A stretch of DNA of 64,000 nt, taken from assembly GCA_005408345.1 (NCBI GenBank), contig SEMN01000864.1, forward strand, positions 62,001 to 126,000. The letters are read 5' to 3'. Positions 1 to 12,800 of the stretch are shown one piece after another; position 1 is the stretch's first letter, and the number at the start of each line of letters is the position of its first letter. The stretch is from Macquaria australasica (lineage: Eukaryota > Chordata > Actinopteri > Centrarchiformes > Percichthyidae). The notes beneath the pieces are model-generated. The model worked only from the letters and a program-made list of their open reading frames with translations. It did no database searches and was not told where the DNA came from. The position numbers and the translations under genes are program-made.

Positions 1-440
1 CTTCCAACCCTTTGGACAAGAAAACCTGGGTCTGTCATAGCTGTTGCAAGTAGTGCACCCCATTTACGTCAGTGTTTTAGAAAAATCAGAGATAATGTAC
101 TTGAAAAGGCATATTTTCATGCCAGGTAAGTTAAAATGGATCCAATCAGCTCACCAACAAATCAAAACAATTCAATCACACCAGAGATGATGCTCTGAAC
201 TGAGTCACAGTTGTATTTGTAAATTGCTGGGTGTATGCCACGGCCCTCCAGTGATTCTCTTGTTTGGGTGTCTATGAAACACTAAACGAAGGCCTGATGG
301 GCGGGACTGTGGAGCTCCTTCACAATACTGAAACAGATCCAATTCCTGTTTGCTAAATCAGTGATTAAGGCAGTTGCAAATAAACAGGTTAGTTCCAAGT
401 ATTACAAATACAACTGATCCATCATGTATTGCTCATATTT
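1..440. other. Flank with no recognised feature
   Basis: AT-rich, no coding pattern with splice signals, no simple repeat and no family that I recognise. It lies downstream of tmtc1 and is probably intergenic. Confidence 0.4.
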
Positions 441-695
441 AATCAACTTTTTACATTTAATTGGCATTAAAGGTACTGCACTAAGCTGGTTTAAATCCTA
501 TTTATCAGATCGATATCAGTTTGTACACGTAAATAAAAGGGAGTTTTTCCTTGCCACTGTCGCCTAGTGCTTGCTCATGGTGGGAACTGTTGGGTCTCTG
601 TAAATATAAAGAGTCGGTCTAGACCTGCTCTACTCGAAAAAGAGCCCTGAGATAACTTCGTTATGATATGGCACTATATAAATAAAACTGAAAAC
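441..695 (+). mobile_element. L2-like non-LTR retrotransposon 3' fragment with tail
   Basis: The 441-548 part reads through a typical L2/CR1-type reverse transcriptase stretch (IGIKGTALSWFKSYLSDRYQ). It is followed by a 3' UTR-like segment: the GTTGGGTCTCTGTAAATATA module, then GCCCTGAGATAAC and a TATATAAATAAAACTGAA end. The same module recurs at 44243-44356 (plus) and, as the terminal part only, at 4366-4425 (minus). The element is strongly 5' truncated and nonfunctional. Clade assignment as L2 is from memory. Confidence 0.7.
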
Positions 696-1756
696 TGAAT
701 ACTATGTAAAATTGGTGGAGTTCCCCTTTAAATGACTCTTATTTTTGATTGAATGAAGAACAATACAACTTTGTATTCATCTTTTGCTAGTGATGACTTT
801 TGTTAGGAATAACTAAAGGTGATGATTTTTTGTTACCCATTTTTTTGTTTAATGACATGAAATCACATTTCAATACTTGGAATTCAAATATAATTGCAGA
901 AATGTTTGCAGTTATGTCAAACATCAGCAGTAGTCAATCAGATTTTGGTGTGTTTTTCTGTGGCTCTCTCACATTTAACAATCAAACAAGGAGAATCCTA
1001 TTCAAAAATCTGCTTCCCTTCTCTCCCCATCTGTATGTATAAGGCTGGAATAATAATTCGACAAAGATGTCTCTGTGGATGTACACTGTGGAAGGGTCTT
1101 ATGGGTAACCGTAGGTTGTTGAGTCTTGATTAGCTTATCCAACAGTTGAATCCAACATGTCAAAGGGTATTCTGGGAAATGTAGGAAAACACAAGGTTGC
1201 TACACAAGGAACTCAGTTGAGTCCAGTCAGTGGAGTGTTTTTTGATTAATACATATACATTTGAAGAGTAATAACTCCAAACACCATTTAATAAAACATA
1301 TACTTTATTTTCTTAGAGCAAGTCAGTCATTACACTAGTCACTTCACTTTCATCCAATTGTCATTCACAATCAACACCAATGTCAACAAAACCACAACAA
1401 GCAACCAAACAGCAATCTTCAGAGATTATGGTATGCATGAAGCCACAAGTTTCAGCTCCTCACACAGGAGCAGACACACTAGCTTATTATACTTGCAGAA
1501 GGTTTGCAACATCAGGTCTAATACCGTAGCCAGTTCTGGAAATGGAGGTCAGGTGAACATAGTATAGTTTATGTCTAAGGAGAAAGCAGCTGTTATGATT
1601 CTTATTACATTTCCAACAAATCATATAATCTGAGAGCTTTACAGATTTCGCCTTTTGTTATATTCACTGATATACTCCATCAGAGAGTGGGCTTGAAATG
1701 AATATTTTGTCAAACTATTCCCTTCATGTGCAACACAATAATCTAAACTCAAAGGG
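696..1756. other. Downstream flank, no recognised gene
   Basis: AT-rich DNA with only short chance reading frames on both strands. AATAAA-type hexamers on the minus strand near 1309 could serve as distal poly(A) signals for tmtc1, but nothing else supports this. Confidence 0.35.
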
Positions 1757-1840
1757 TCCACTTAGTAGCTTTTCAGAGCTTTCAACTGTATCACTTCAGC
1801 GAATGGAGCTGGCTCAGGTGTCATCATGTGACCTTGTGAC
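1757..1840 (-). repeat. Dispersed repeat, copy 1 (short)
   Basis: On the minus strand this reads GTTGAAAGCTCTGAAAAGCT followed by ACTAAGTGGACCC, matching the right part of the copies at 2955-3160 and 63040-63310 (AAGCTCTGAAAAGC ... AGTGGACCTTTGAG). The family is not one I can name. Confidence 0.6.
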
Positions 1841-2405
1841 TTCACTTTATTTTTGACTTGAAATTACTTGATATCCTCCCCAAATCCAGAGATTCAAAAT
1901 TATGTTTTAGAAAAGGGTGCAGTATATTGACTCTTCATTTTCCTGACAACAGATCTGAATCAATCTGATAGCAGCCAGTCGCATTGCACGAACAGGAGGA
2001 GAGGATGTGTTTGTGATAATCCAAGGTATCTGTCTGTTGGTCTGTTCTGCCAATCGGACATGAAAAAATTCAGGTTTATTTGGTGATGACCATTGCTTTC
2101 GCTGGTTTAAATAACAAATGTTGCCACTGGCAAATTATATCACCTGTAGCTAATTAATATGAATTCCTTTTGTTACTGGCCAAAAGGCTCAAATTGCCAT
2201 TGTCTGGTTAATGTGCTGTCTGCAGGCGGGTGTCTGTTCTTGGCCAAAGATCACTTGTGAGGTAAAAGAAACACGACTCTGTAACATCACTCGACGGTTG
2301 TGAGTGGATGGTGTGGTTTAAAGTTCAACAAGGCCAATGGAGTCTTTAGTGAAACGATCTAGCTGCATCAAGGCAATTTCAGCTGTCACAATGTCACAGT
2401 TAAAC

Positions 2406-2411
2406 TTTATT
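2406..2411 (-). promoter_or_regulatory. First AATAAA downstream of the tmtc1 stop, candidate poly(A) signal
   Basis: Reading the minus strand from the TAG at 3728, no AATAAA or ATTAAA occurs until this hexamer, about 1.3 kb downstream. If used, the 3' UTR would include the dispersed repeat copy at 2955-3160. Further hexamers lie beyond (near 1309). Transcript data are needed to choose; this is inference. Confidence 0.3.
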
Positions 2412-2954
2412 TCATATGAATAATTTACACTCATGAACTTTCAAGTTTAGGACTTGGTCTTACTTGACTCAGAACTTCATTGCCAAAACTTACTTGTGAC
2501 CAGTATTAAGGAGTAGCGGCGATGCATACAGTTAAGCCACTAATTTAACTAAATATCCCAGTAGCGTCCGGGTTGTGTAGCAATTTTCAAAATCATGTAA
2601 TGTTTCCAGTAGCAAGCTGTTTTCCCACTAAGTAGTGGGGTAACACAACCAAATGCGACACAGCTACATTTCATTTTGTCTTGAAGAAAAAGAGCTAAAA
2701 AATGATTGAAAATGCCTCCCACACATGCCTCACAGTCTTCTGGTTCAGGAGAGAATACAACTGGGCTGGTATGACAATACAGAGCAGACAGACGTGGGAA
2801 CGGCAGCCGACCTGTCCTATTCATTTCCTACTTTCAACAAAAGTGTAGTGTTGCTGTACCTTCATTACTTCCAATCAAGAGCCTGTAGCTTCAGGAGCTA
2901 TCTTCAAAGCAGCGTCCCCAACCTTGCTTGTGACTTTGTCCCACCTCTGGTTTG

Positions 2955-3160
2955 GTGTTGGATGTGAATGTCCTTCTTAATTTCTCTGTGGCCGTCCACC
3001 AACTCATAGTCGATGATTTAGGTCGATACCAATGCCGACTGACCACATCACGTGACCGATGTTTGTTTGTGTGCGACCTGAGCAAGCTCCATTCACTGAA
3101 GAAGACTTTGAGATGTGGTTGAAAGCTCTGAAAAGCTTGTAAGTGGACCTTTGAGCTTAG
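2955..3160 (+). repeat. Dispersed repeat, copy 2
   Basis: Shares with 63058-63111 the segment beginning GTGAATGTCCTTCTTAATTT and containing CTGTGGCC and ATAGTCGA, and shares GAAAGCTCTGAAAAGCTTGT plus AAGTGGACCTTTGAG with the other copies. It falls in the region just downstream of the tmtc1 stop and may be part of its 3' UTR. Confidence 0.6.
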
Positions 3161-3727
3161 ATTTTTTGTTTTTGTTACACATACTGTTCCCATAGGTCAA
3201 GAATGAACTTCCATGCTCATTCCCTTCATAATAATATTTTCCATACACTTTCACTGCACTAATGTAAATACATAAATTATTCTCATAGGCAGAGCAGAGG
3301 ACTGAATTATAATCTGAGATTAAGTGCCATAAAGGAAATGACTTCACATGAACCTAAATAATAAATCAATCAAACACAAATGTCTAAAGCAGATGTGCAT
3401 GTTGAAGTAAAGCTGATGCACATGGAGCTCCCAGTGGTCTTCAACCAACCATTCCCTTCTGCTTAACCCAGGAAGGGCTTCTGGACTGTGGCTCGACCAG
3501 TCTCTTTGACTCCAGTACATTCGGTCCACCTCCGAACACGCTGCAGTCCTGATGAGTTCAGCCTCCTCCTCTGCTCTCACACAGGCAGGTCATCTTAGTA
3601 ACCAGGCCTGTTTTATCCAGCAGCCTGGTGACTGGTGTTTGGGCTCCAGAGGGCTGGGCGGTGCCCTGCCTCCCTGCCTCCCTGATCTGTGCAAAGGATG
3701 GTGCAGCGTCTGGGGAATCGTGGTGGT

Positions 3728-3853
3728 CTACGGCCCCCCTGTCAGTCTCCTCTCCAGCCGGTCCAACTTGGCCAGGTTTTCCTTCAGAAGTTTGGAACCA
3801 GGGCTGAGAAGTAGGGCTCGCTGGTAGTACATCCTGGCTGCTGCATAGTCTCC
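3728..3853 (-). CDS. tmtc1: TMTC1 exon M: last coding exon with stop
   Basis: 126 bp of coding sequence: 41 codons plus TAG at 3728-3730. Acceptor TATGCAG. Encodes GDYAAARMYYQRALLLSPGS and KLLKENLAKLDRLERRL, then a short TGGP tail. The KLLKENLAKLDRLE motif is the end of the last TPR and its capping helix in TMTC1. The tail after RLERRL is some residues shorter than the charged tail I recall for mammalian TMTC1. Confidence 0.92.
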   Translation of the reverse strand, partial: GDYAAARMYYQRALLLSPGSKLLKENLAKLDRLERRLTGGP

Positions 3854-6800
3854 CTGCATACACACAACAACACACGCATTACAAACAATGTGTTCAATCC
3901 ACAGCTACCTGAGGCTAATGCTCTGTCAAATGTTTAACTGCAGTTTAATTCAATTTAAATTAATGCCACGGAGGAAACAAATTCATGACTGGTGAAAACG
4001 AGTCAAAAGCATGATGTTGCTGGTGTCCCAAATAATGAGGAGTTCAAAAAGATAGTCTGGAAAATGATAGATTGCTTCCCAGAGCCTGACAGGAGTGTGA
4101 GTATGTGACTGATAGACAAGCTACACAAATGTGAGATTTACATTATGCTATAATGGAAGTATTTCCTGTTTTACTTGTACATTTTATAATAAGGGTCAAT
4201 ACAGTAGATTTCTACTCCGTGGGATTACTCGATCTGGAATCAAGTAAATTACATGACTACATGATCTGCGAAAACTGTGAGAATCAACATTCAATTCAGT
4301 TTTATTTATTTTATAACATCCCAACTAAATACCAGCTCATCATATCTGACGCTTAAGTTAAACTTGTTCAATTCAATTCAGTTTTATTTATATAGCGCCA
4401 TATCATAACAAAGTTATCTCAGGGCACTTGTTGCAGGCATGATCTAACTAATGCTCAAGGTCATAGACCTCAGTATAAAAAAATATTTCTACAGCTAAGA
4501 TAATTTTATTGATTTCTAAAAGTTCACATCTTTAACCATGTATGGCCTTATGAAGACAACACTACCATACCTGTCAAACTCGTGTCATTGTGTAATTACA
4601 TTTAAAAGGTGTCACATGTCTCCATTCATTTTTGATGCCAAAAAAAAGAAAAGGGTTACTGATTATCTTAGACGAGGGGTTTTCTGAGTCTGACACTGTT
4701 TACATTTTGGCAAACTGGCACCATTAAAAGTATGCCGAATTAACTATTGGCAGTTCCTGTTTGCAGTGTACCATGGATGTATAGACAACTATAAGTGGAT
4801 TACTTTGATACTGACAAAAACTTAAAAACGTGATGATTCTCAGGCAAGTTCTGGAGTTAAACAGAAATCATGATAAGGAATTGTGGCAATTGAGCGCTAA
4901 GGGTTTTAAAGTTCTTAATTACCTCCATGAACTGTGTGTCATAGCCACTGCTGCTACAACTGCTGACCGTGTTGGTGAGCGGCCAATTCAGCGGGTCAAA
5001 CTACAACAACTAACTTACCGCTGCTTTAGAACACTGGCATGTACCTGGGGAGATGCGCGTCAGAGTTTTCAAGTGTCATATGCTGCTTATAATAGGACCT
5101 TCAATATAACCAGGACCTTCAAGGAAGAGCAATGTACACAGGTGAGTCAATTGAATTGGTCACCCCAGGCTGTAAGTCATAGAAAGAAACCATAGATATG
5201 CTGTAAAATTGATTCCCACTGCAATTTTAATGTAAGCAAATATATTTAGATTATTGTTACAGCAGTTCTACTGATGTTTCTAAATTCTTTCCTCAGCAGT
5301 TGATATGGTCAGCTGAACTAAAGAAATCTGAAAGCTGCAACAAATTTTTTTCAAAGTTTTCTGAGACTGCAGCAATATTATGCAGCGTTCCTCTGACTCA
5401 CCTGTGTTAGATGGAGATTATAAAGTAACTTCATCTTCATTTTAAACTCCCCAAAGCTCTGGTTTAGCTGAACTTCTTCTAAACCTCAGCTAAGCTTGGA
5501 TGCTAAGTGACTCAGCAACAGCCTCTTGACACCATCCACCAGTGAATGGAAGTATTTTGTAATGAGACCAATTTTCTTGTCTCTGATTGGTTTACACGCT
5601 TGACCAGAATCTAAACCGCTAAAAGTTACTTTCTAACTGAACAAACAACAACAATAAGGATTTTCACTAACAAGCTACAGTAATGCTGCAGTATGGTAAT
5701 GATGGAAAAGGAGAACTGTGGATAAGGATGGCCAGAATAAGTTTATGTTCTTGCATGTTTGTCAGGAGTTTAATGTTCTCCCCTTTGGTATTTTTAGTAA
5801 GAGCCTTGATGAGGTAAGCATGTTGGATTGCTTTAAAGAAAATCAAACAACTCAAAACTGTTGTTTTACCTATCACAGTACGGCACCGTGTTTGCTACCT
5901 TAATGTGCTGGATCCCTCCCATGTTCATCCAGGCCTGGGACTGGTCAGGTTTGAGTTCCACAGCCAGCTTGTAGCTCTGGTGGGAGAGAACAAAGACTGT
6001 GGTCAGTGTCATATCTCAGACAGTCACATCCTTCCACTCAAGGAACAACAGGGTTTACAATGTGTTCTGATTCCAACTGAGATGCTAAGGTGAGAGCACA
6101 TCCAGGAGACACTGAAAATCCAATCATCCAAACCACATTTGAAGGTGGTTCAGAAAGCATGTGATTATGTTAGTGTTTCCTGAGCACACTGGACAACCTT
6201 CATCTGCATAAATGGAAATATGTGTACATTGGTGTGCCAGTGAAAAAAAGTGCAACTCAAACAAGCTTGTGGGGTGAACGCAAAGATTGATGTAGAATTG
6301 TTTTTTGCAGAGGTGATGTATGCATTACTTTATATATGAGGTGGAGAGGTGAAATCTGACCACAAGTGGTCAAATCTGGAGACAGATTTGAAGACAGACA
6401 CATGACACAGATGCATGTGAGACTGCAATCAGTCTTACCGTATCTCTGGAAACAATCGCTGATGGGTTATCTGTATGCAGTTACAGTTTATCCAAACGGA
6501 TCAGTGAGTAGTAATGGATCCGTCTGTGTCTACACAGGATGTGTTCAGGGACAGTATTAAGCATAGGTCACCCGAGTATTGGCAGCACTCAGAGCCCAAC
6601 ACACAATCACTGTAGTTACGCATGTAAAATAGAAGAAAATAGACTTGAAGCGTCTATTTCAGCATTTAGCGTGAGTAAAACGCGAGCTGTTCCACAACCT
6701 GTGCAGATAGCTGGACTGATGTGTTCTGTCAGACATGTGAGACATGCCTACAGCTGATCAGGGTTTTGCTGTTGTTGCTCGTTGACTCTGACACAGTCTC

Positions 6801-9800
6801 ACGCCGTGTCTACATAGATGGGAATTCAGATGTGTTTTTCAGTTATCCATCTCACTTGCATCTGTCAGAACAGATGCGCTCAATGCTTGTTACAATAACT
6901 CAAACCCCTGAATCAACCTTACCTATTACAGTATTCATATACATATTATTCATGCTACACTTTAATTTACAACTTCTAATTCATTGTGCAGCCCTGTGTT
7001 GTAGAATGACAATTAAATGTACCTTGAACCTTATGTCATCAGCTGCAGCTGTTTATACTGTAACACTGTCAGACCACAATGGGCAAAATGTTCACAATTC
7101 TATGTTTACAGTTCTATACAGTATGGAGCTGAAATTCTAGTGCACTGGAACATTTCTGACAAAGAACGAAAGCACAGGTGTAATTAATACGATTATTAAT
7201 AGCTGCTTTCCTTCCATTCCAAAGGACACTAGTACTGTGCATCATGGTCTGGTCTTGGTTCTACAAGATCGAAAGGTAAGTGGGGATACGTATCTCCTCT
7301 GTTCTCTCTCTCTGTTCTACATACAAAAGACCATGAAGGTTAACCGTGATCTGTATGGAATAAATCATTTGATTTCAACAACAAAGTTGTAGACCAGCAG
7401 CACCGGAGGACTGGAGATACTATACCCACAGAAGCTTTGCTAAGCTTTTATGAATTCACTCTGAATTAAAGTAAAGAAATACAACTTGATAAATCTCTGA
7501 CTTTTGAAAACCTTATGAGAACAGTTCGCCTTCTAACCGCTTTGCTGTTCCCTTTCCCTTCCCAAGGCCAAAATATGATGAATTATATTTGATGAAGCAG
7601 TGTAAACAGTTTGCAGTATTAAAAACCCTCGACATTTGCACCTGATCTTTCTTATTTGCAGGGATTAGGGCAGGGCCGTGGATGTTTGAATCTGCATTCA
7701 GACATTCTGCTCTGAATGCTGAGACAAAAACACAGACATAAAAGTCCTAAAATAAACCAGTTTAAAACCGCACTTCAAATAGTTTCTCTGCTCTCCTTGT
7801 GTTTGTTTAGCTCCTTCAGGACTGTGATACTGCCAGAGAGTATCACACTATTATCTGTAGTAACTAATAAGGCAGTTTCCCTGCACAAACACTGCTCTCT
7901 GTAAAGCTGCAGTGACCCGAGATGGCCTCCTCTGCTATTCCTGTCTTGTTTCCACTCATTCAGCGTTTCCCACAGAGTCGTCTCTTTGGTTTGTTTGCTT
8001 TCTCTCCTCTCAAGCCTTTTTCTCAGGAAGTCAATCAAAGCCTCCTGTGCAGGAGACGTGCCTTCCAGAAACTTCCTTCACAGATGAAATCTGAGCCATG
8101 GGTCTTCACACAAGTGTGCCAACAGATGTATTTGAATGGTAACTCCCAAAGTGAAAGTGAAGGGCGGCCGGCCGAGGCAGTCCTGCTTGAAAGTAATCGC
8201 AGTAATATGCTGGATCTGTTATGTGGTTGTTATGTGGTTATGTTGTCTTTTCATTGTTTTCAATTTATAATTTCAGTTTGCATTTACAAACATTGTTTTC
8301 GAACTGCAGTTGAAAGCACTAACCCTAGCCACCTGACCTCCTAACACTAAGGAGGGAAATCACTGGGGCTCAGACCTGACCTGGTTTGACTGTTTTTTAC
8401 GTAATGCGGGCTCTGGTTGGATTATTTTCAAATTCTCTCTCTAGATAGAGACAGAGCAAAGCCAATGTGTTGCATTAGCACGGCGAGCTAGCAGCCAGGA
8501 TAAGGAATATTATATTATTCAAAAAGGTGTACATGGAAACAGGGTTTTGTATCTGTAACCGTAGTTTTGCTAATTTGTGCAGTGATGTTTGTATCTGTAA
8601 GCTTAGTTTTGCAAACTTGTACATTTATGTTTGTATCTGTAAGCTTAGTATTGCAATTTTCTGTCTGCAAACTCCATTTTTCAAGTCTACGCATTCAGAC
8701 ACGGGCTTGCAAACTCATTTTCACAAAAAATACTTATGTGCATGTGCGCACATGCTTATGGACTGTTTTGCAAAAGAAACAGGCTATCCGCAAGGGAGGG
8801 AGGACGGGGTCTCCAGCTTCTGACCAATCAGTGTCTTTGGAATCGCTACGCACAACACAGTTGGCTAGTCAACACTGTCAATCAACCATCATGCTCAGTT
8901 AACATAGGGCCATTTAAGAGATCCAAAAAAGTTAATGTTACATCTGACACAAGCTTTTGTATTTTGTTGATTTACTGGTGGTCACGGAGGCCTGCCAGAG
9001 TCCATCTTTCAGGGCTAGATCTCTTAAATGGCTCTATGTTGACTGAGCACGATGGTTGACCAACTGTGTTGGCTAGTCAACACTGTCAGCGCTCAGGTGG
9101 GTCACCTCCCCCAGAGAAACCAGGAAACAGCACAAACAGAAGCTGATGAAGGAGAGGCCAGAGAGTCTATATACAGACCTCTACAAAAATGGTGATGTGA
9201 GTAACCTCATCTTCTTCACTGACCAACCAACTGCATGGCACACAGAAATTAGTTCCCACTACCAGTTGGTCAAATGAGAGGGAATCTGCAATGGATGGAA
9301 ACTCAAAATAAAAGAGGAAGAAGACCGTGATGGTGTCTTGATTACAGTCAACAAGAACGGGACTGTTATGGTTCAGGGCAATCTCAGACATTTTGAGAAA
9401 GAATTCCAAGTCCATAAAGGAAATAGCACAGAGAGAAAAGACAACTCCTAGTCAAATCCCCTTCCCCAAAACACAACCAACACCACCTCTATGCCCTCCA
9501 TCCAGGAGAGTAAAGCCAATACCCCTCTTCCTAGTTGCCCCAAGACAGTGGAACCACCCGAAAGAGAGTGTGACCCCCCCTCCTACTCAGATCAAGCCCA
9601 GATCCTCCGCACCATGGCCCTCCTGAAGCAACAGTTCACTCAGCTGGAGAATGAACCGGTGCAACTCAGGGAACAGGTGAATAAGCAACAGCCTGACAGC
9701 CTAGAGGAGCTCCTAGCCAACAGGATGAGAGAGCAGGACAACAACCTGGCAGTACAGCTGAGGAAGAGAGAGACAACCATGAGAGGAAACTAGTTGACCT

Positions 9801-12800
9801 AACAGAAGAGGTGAGAGAGCTCCAGAGAGAGAGACACCTGTAAGAGAGAGCTGATCCTATTGAAGGGAAAGCTGAAGAGAAGAGAGAGAGAAGTGGACAG
9901 CAACTACACCTCCACACTGCATACAGCTCCCCCCAATCAAAGCAGTGCCATACCCCCACTTCCTCGCCCACCCCTCCTCCAGAACAGCCTACCTTCCCCA
10001 CTCCTCTTCCAGCCCAGCCTACCTCCCCCACTCCTCCTCCAGCCCAGCCTACCTTCCCCACTCCAGCACCAGTGCAGCCCAGCTCCCACCCCAGACCAGA
10101 AATTGTGCTTTTAATTGACTCCAATAGGAAATTTGTTGAGGAGAGGAAACTGCTTCCAAACCATCGTGTGGACTAAATGTGGTGCCCGACAACAGAGAGA
10201 GCCCTGGAGCTGTTGACTGAGGCCCAGTTGGGCTCCCCCAGCCACACCATCATACACACAGGCACCAATGACCTGCGGGCCCAGCAGGAGAGAGTGGCCG
10301 TGTCACTCAGGGAAGTTTCTGGAGGCCTTCTCAATCACTCCTCTAACTCCCAAATTGTGATGTCCACCCTTCTACAGCGAAAGGACTTCCACCCTGCCAC
10401 CATCCAGTGGATCAATGCCAGCCTCTCCCAGGACTGTGCCCAGAAGCCCAATGTGAACCTGGTACACCATCCAAACCTTGACTTGAGCTGCCTGTATTGA
10501 CCATGTCCACCTCTACAAGCAGACAGTCCCCACCTTCGCCAAGACCCTGAAGGATGTCGCCCTGAACCGCAACCCAGCCCCTCCACCCAAGAACAGCAGA
10601 GCAGCCTCCACCCCACTGAGACCACCAAGATAGCACCTTGGATCAACACCCTGGATCCCACAGCCACAACCACAGTACCACCGGCCCCAGTACCACCAGC
10701 CTCAATACCTACCACAACCCCCCCAGCCCAGCTTCAAACCTCCCCCAGGCCAGACATACCCCCCTCCTCCCTGCAGCAACACCATCCTCTGAAGAGCCAC
10801 AGTCCAGCAGGCAGAGCTACACCCAGGCAGTGAAAGGAGCATCCAGCCCTGCCCCCTTCAGCGAACTAGGTGACATTCAGCGCATGCTGAGCCTGCTCTG
10901 TTCTCACTTAGTGGGCACCTGGTGAGGAGAGTAAAATAAATATTCTATCTATATCTATATTCTAATAATCTATCTTATCTTATAATATTAATAATAATTA
11001 AAAAAAGTTTTAAAACTAAAAACACACATATACACACAGATACCTACACACACACACACATACACAAACACAAGGAAAATAAATATTCATAATTAAATGA
11101 ATGACAAACAAAACCCAATATAATAGTTCTTGTTTAAGTCAATGATCATCTGGTACAAATCTCAACTAACCCATTCAATAGAATTAATAAAAAAGGGTGA
11201 ATTCTATATCTGGCTAAAAATAAAAAGCAAATGATCTCAACTGATAAAGATGTTTTCCTTTGCCCTACATACATTCCCCCATCTAAGTCACCCTATTTCA
11301 ATGAGGAGAGTTTCTCTATTCTAGAAGGGGAGATTAATCTGTCCCAGAACCAAGGAAATGTCCTGATCTGTGGCGACCTGAATGCTAGAATAGCAGACAA
11401 ACCAGACACCATTGACACTCATGGGGATAAACATGTACTAGATAGCAAAAGCCTTCCCCTCCCCATATACCCCACCAGACACAGCTATGACAAACTGACC
11501 AACACAGATGGGACACAGCTCCTGCAACTCTCTCATACGCTGGGTCTGTATGTAGTCAATGGTAGGCTAAGAGGGGACTCTCCTGGAAGGTATACTTACA
11601 GCTCATCTCTTGGCAGCAGCACAGTCGACTATTTTATTTCCGACCTCAATCTTGTGTCTCAGAGCATTCACAGTCAGCCCCTTAACACCTCTTTCAGATC
11701 ACAGAAAAATAACCACGTATCTGAAGAGAGAACAACCCAATCATTTGTTAAAATTGGTAACAAGCAAACAGATGTGTTTTCTCAGGAATGTGGAGTGAAA
11801 CAGGGATGCAGTCTGTCCCCAACTCTATTCAACATTTATATTAATTAATTGGCTAAAACACTGGAACAGTCTTCAGCACCTGGTATCACCCTACATGACA
11901 CCGAAATCAAGTGCCTGCTGTATGTAGATGACCTGGAACTAATGGCTCCTACTAGGGAAGGCCTACAGCAGCACTTAGACCACCTGCACAGGTTCTGTCA
12001 GACCTGGGCCCTGACAGTCAACCAAAAGAAGACAAACATAATGATATTTCAAAAAAGGTCTGGGTATCAGGACCTACTCAGGAACTATAAATTTTATTTG
12101 GACACAGTTGAACTAGAACACACAAGAAATTACACATATTGTGGCCTAAATATCAATACCACAGGTAGCTTCATCATAGCTGTGAATGACCTGAGAGACA
12201 AGGCAAGGAGAGCATTCTATGCAATTAAAAGAAAGATCAAAATAGACATTCCAATTAAAATCTGGCTAAAAATCTTTCATTCAATCATAAAACCCATTGC
12301 TCTGTATGGCAGTGAACTTTGGGGACCACTCAGCAAACATCTAAATTTTACAAATTGGGACAAACATCCAATCGAAACATTTCATGTAGATTTCTGTAAG
12401 AGTATATTACACCTTCACAGAAAAACTACAAATAATGGCTGCCGAGCAGAATTGGGCCAATACCCCCTCCAAATTAAAATTGAAAAAAGAGCCATCAAAT
12501 TCTACAATCACTTAAAAACAAGCGACCCTCAAACATTCCACCACAAAGCCCTAAAACACCAAGAGATGAACCAGGAGAAGATTCCCCTCAGCCAGCTGGT
12601 CCTGAGACTCAGTTTCCTCACCTCTACTGACCCTACAGAGCCTTGGGACGGCCCACAGACAATCTGGCCCAACCAAATTATAACACAACAAAAAGAAAAA
12701 TACATCACTTATTGGAAAGACACCACAAAAAAGTAAAATGGAGTGTTATTTGGCCCTAAACCGACAGTACACAGTGGCAGAATATCTGACCACCGTGACT

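Noticed and set aside
4830..5195. 121-codon open frame on the plus strand in a tmtc1 intron
   Set aside because: No recognisable motif or family, no neighbouring exon with compatible splice sites, and antisense to the gene. Length is within chance for AT-rich DNA.
9666..10124. 152-codon glycine/valine-rich frame on the minus strand
   Set aside because: It is the reverse of the proline-rich linker and minisatellite of the LINE ORF1.
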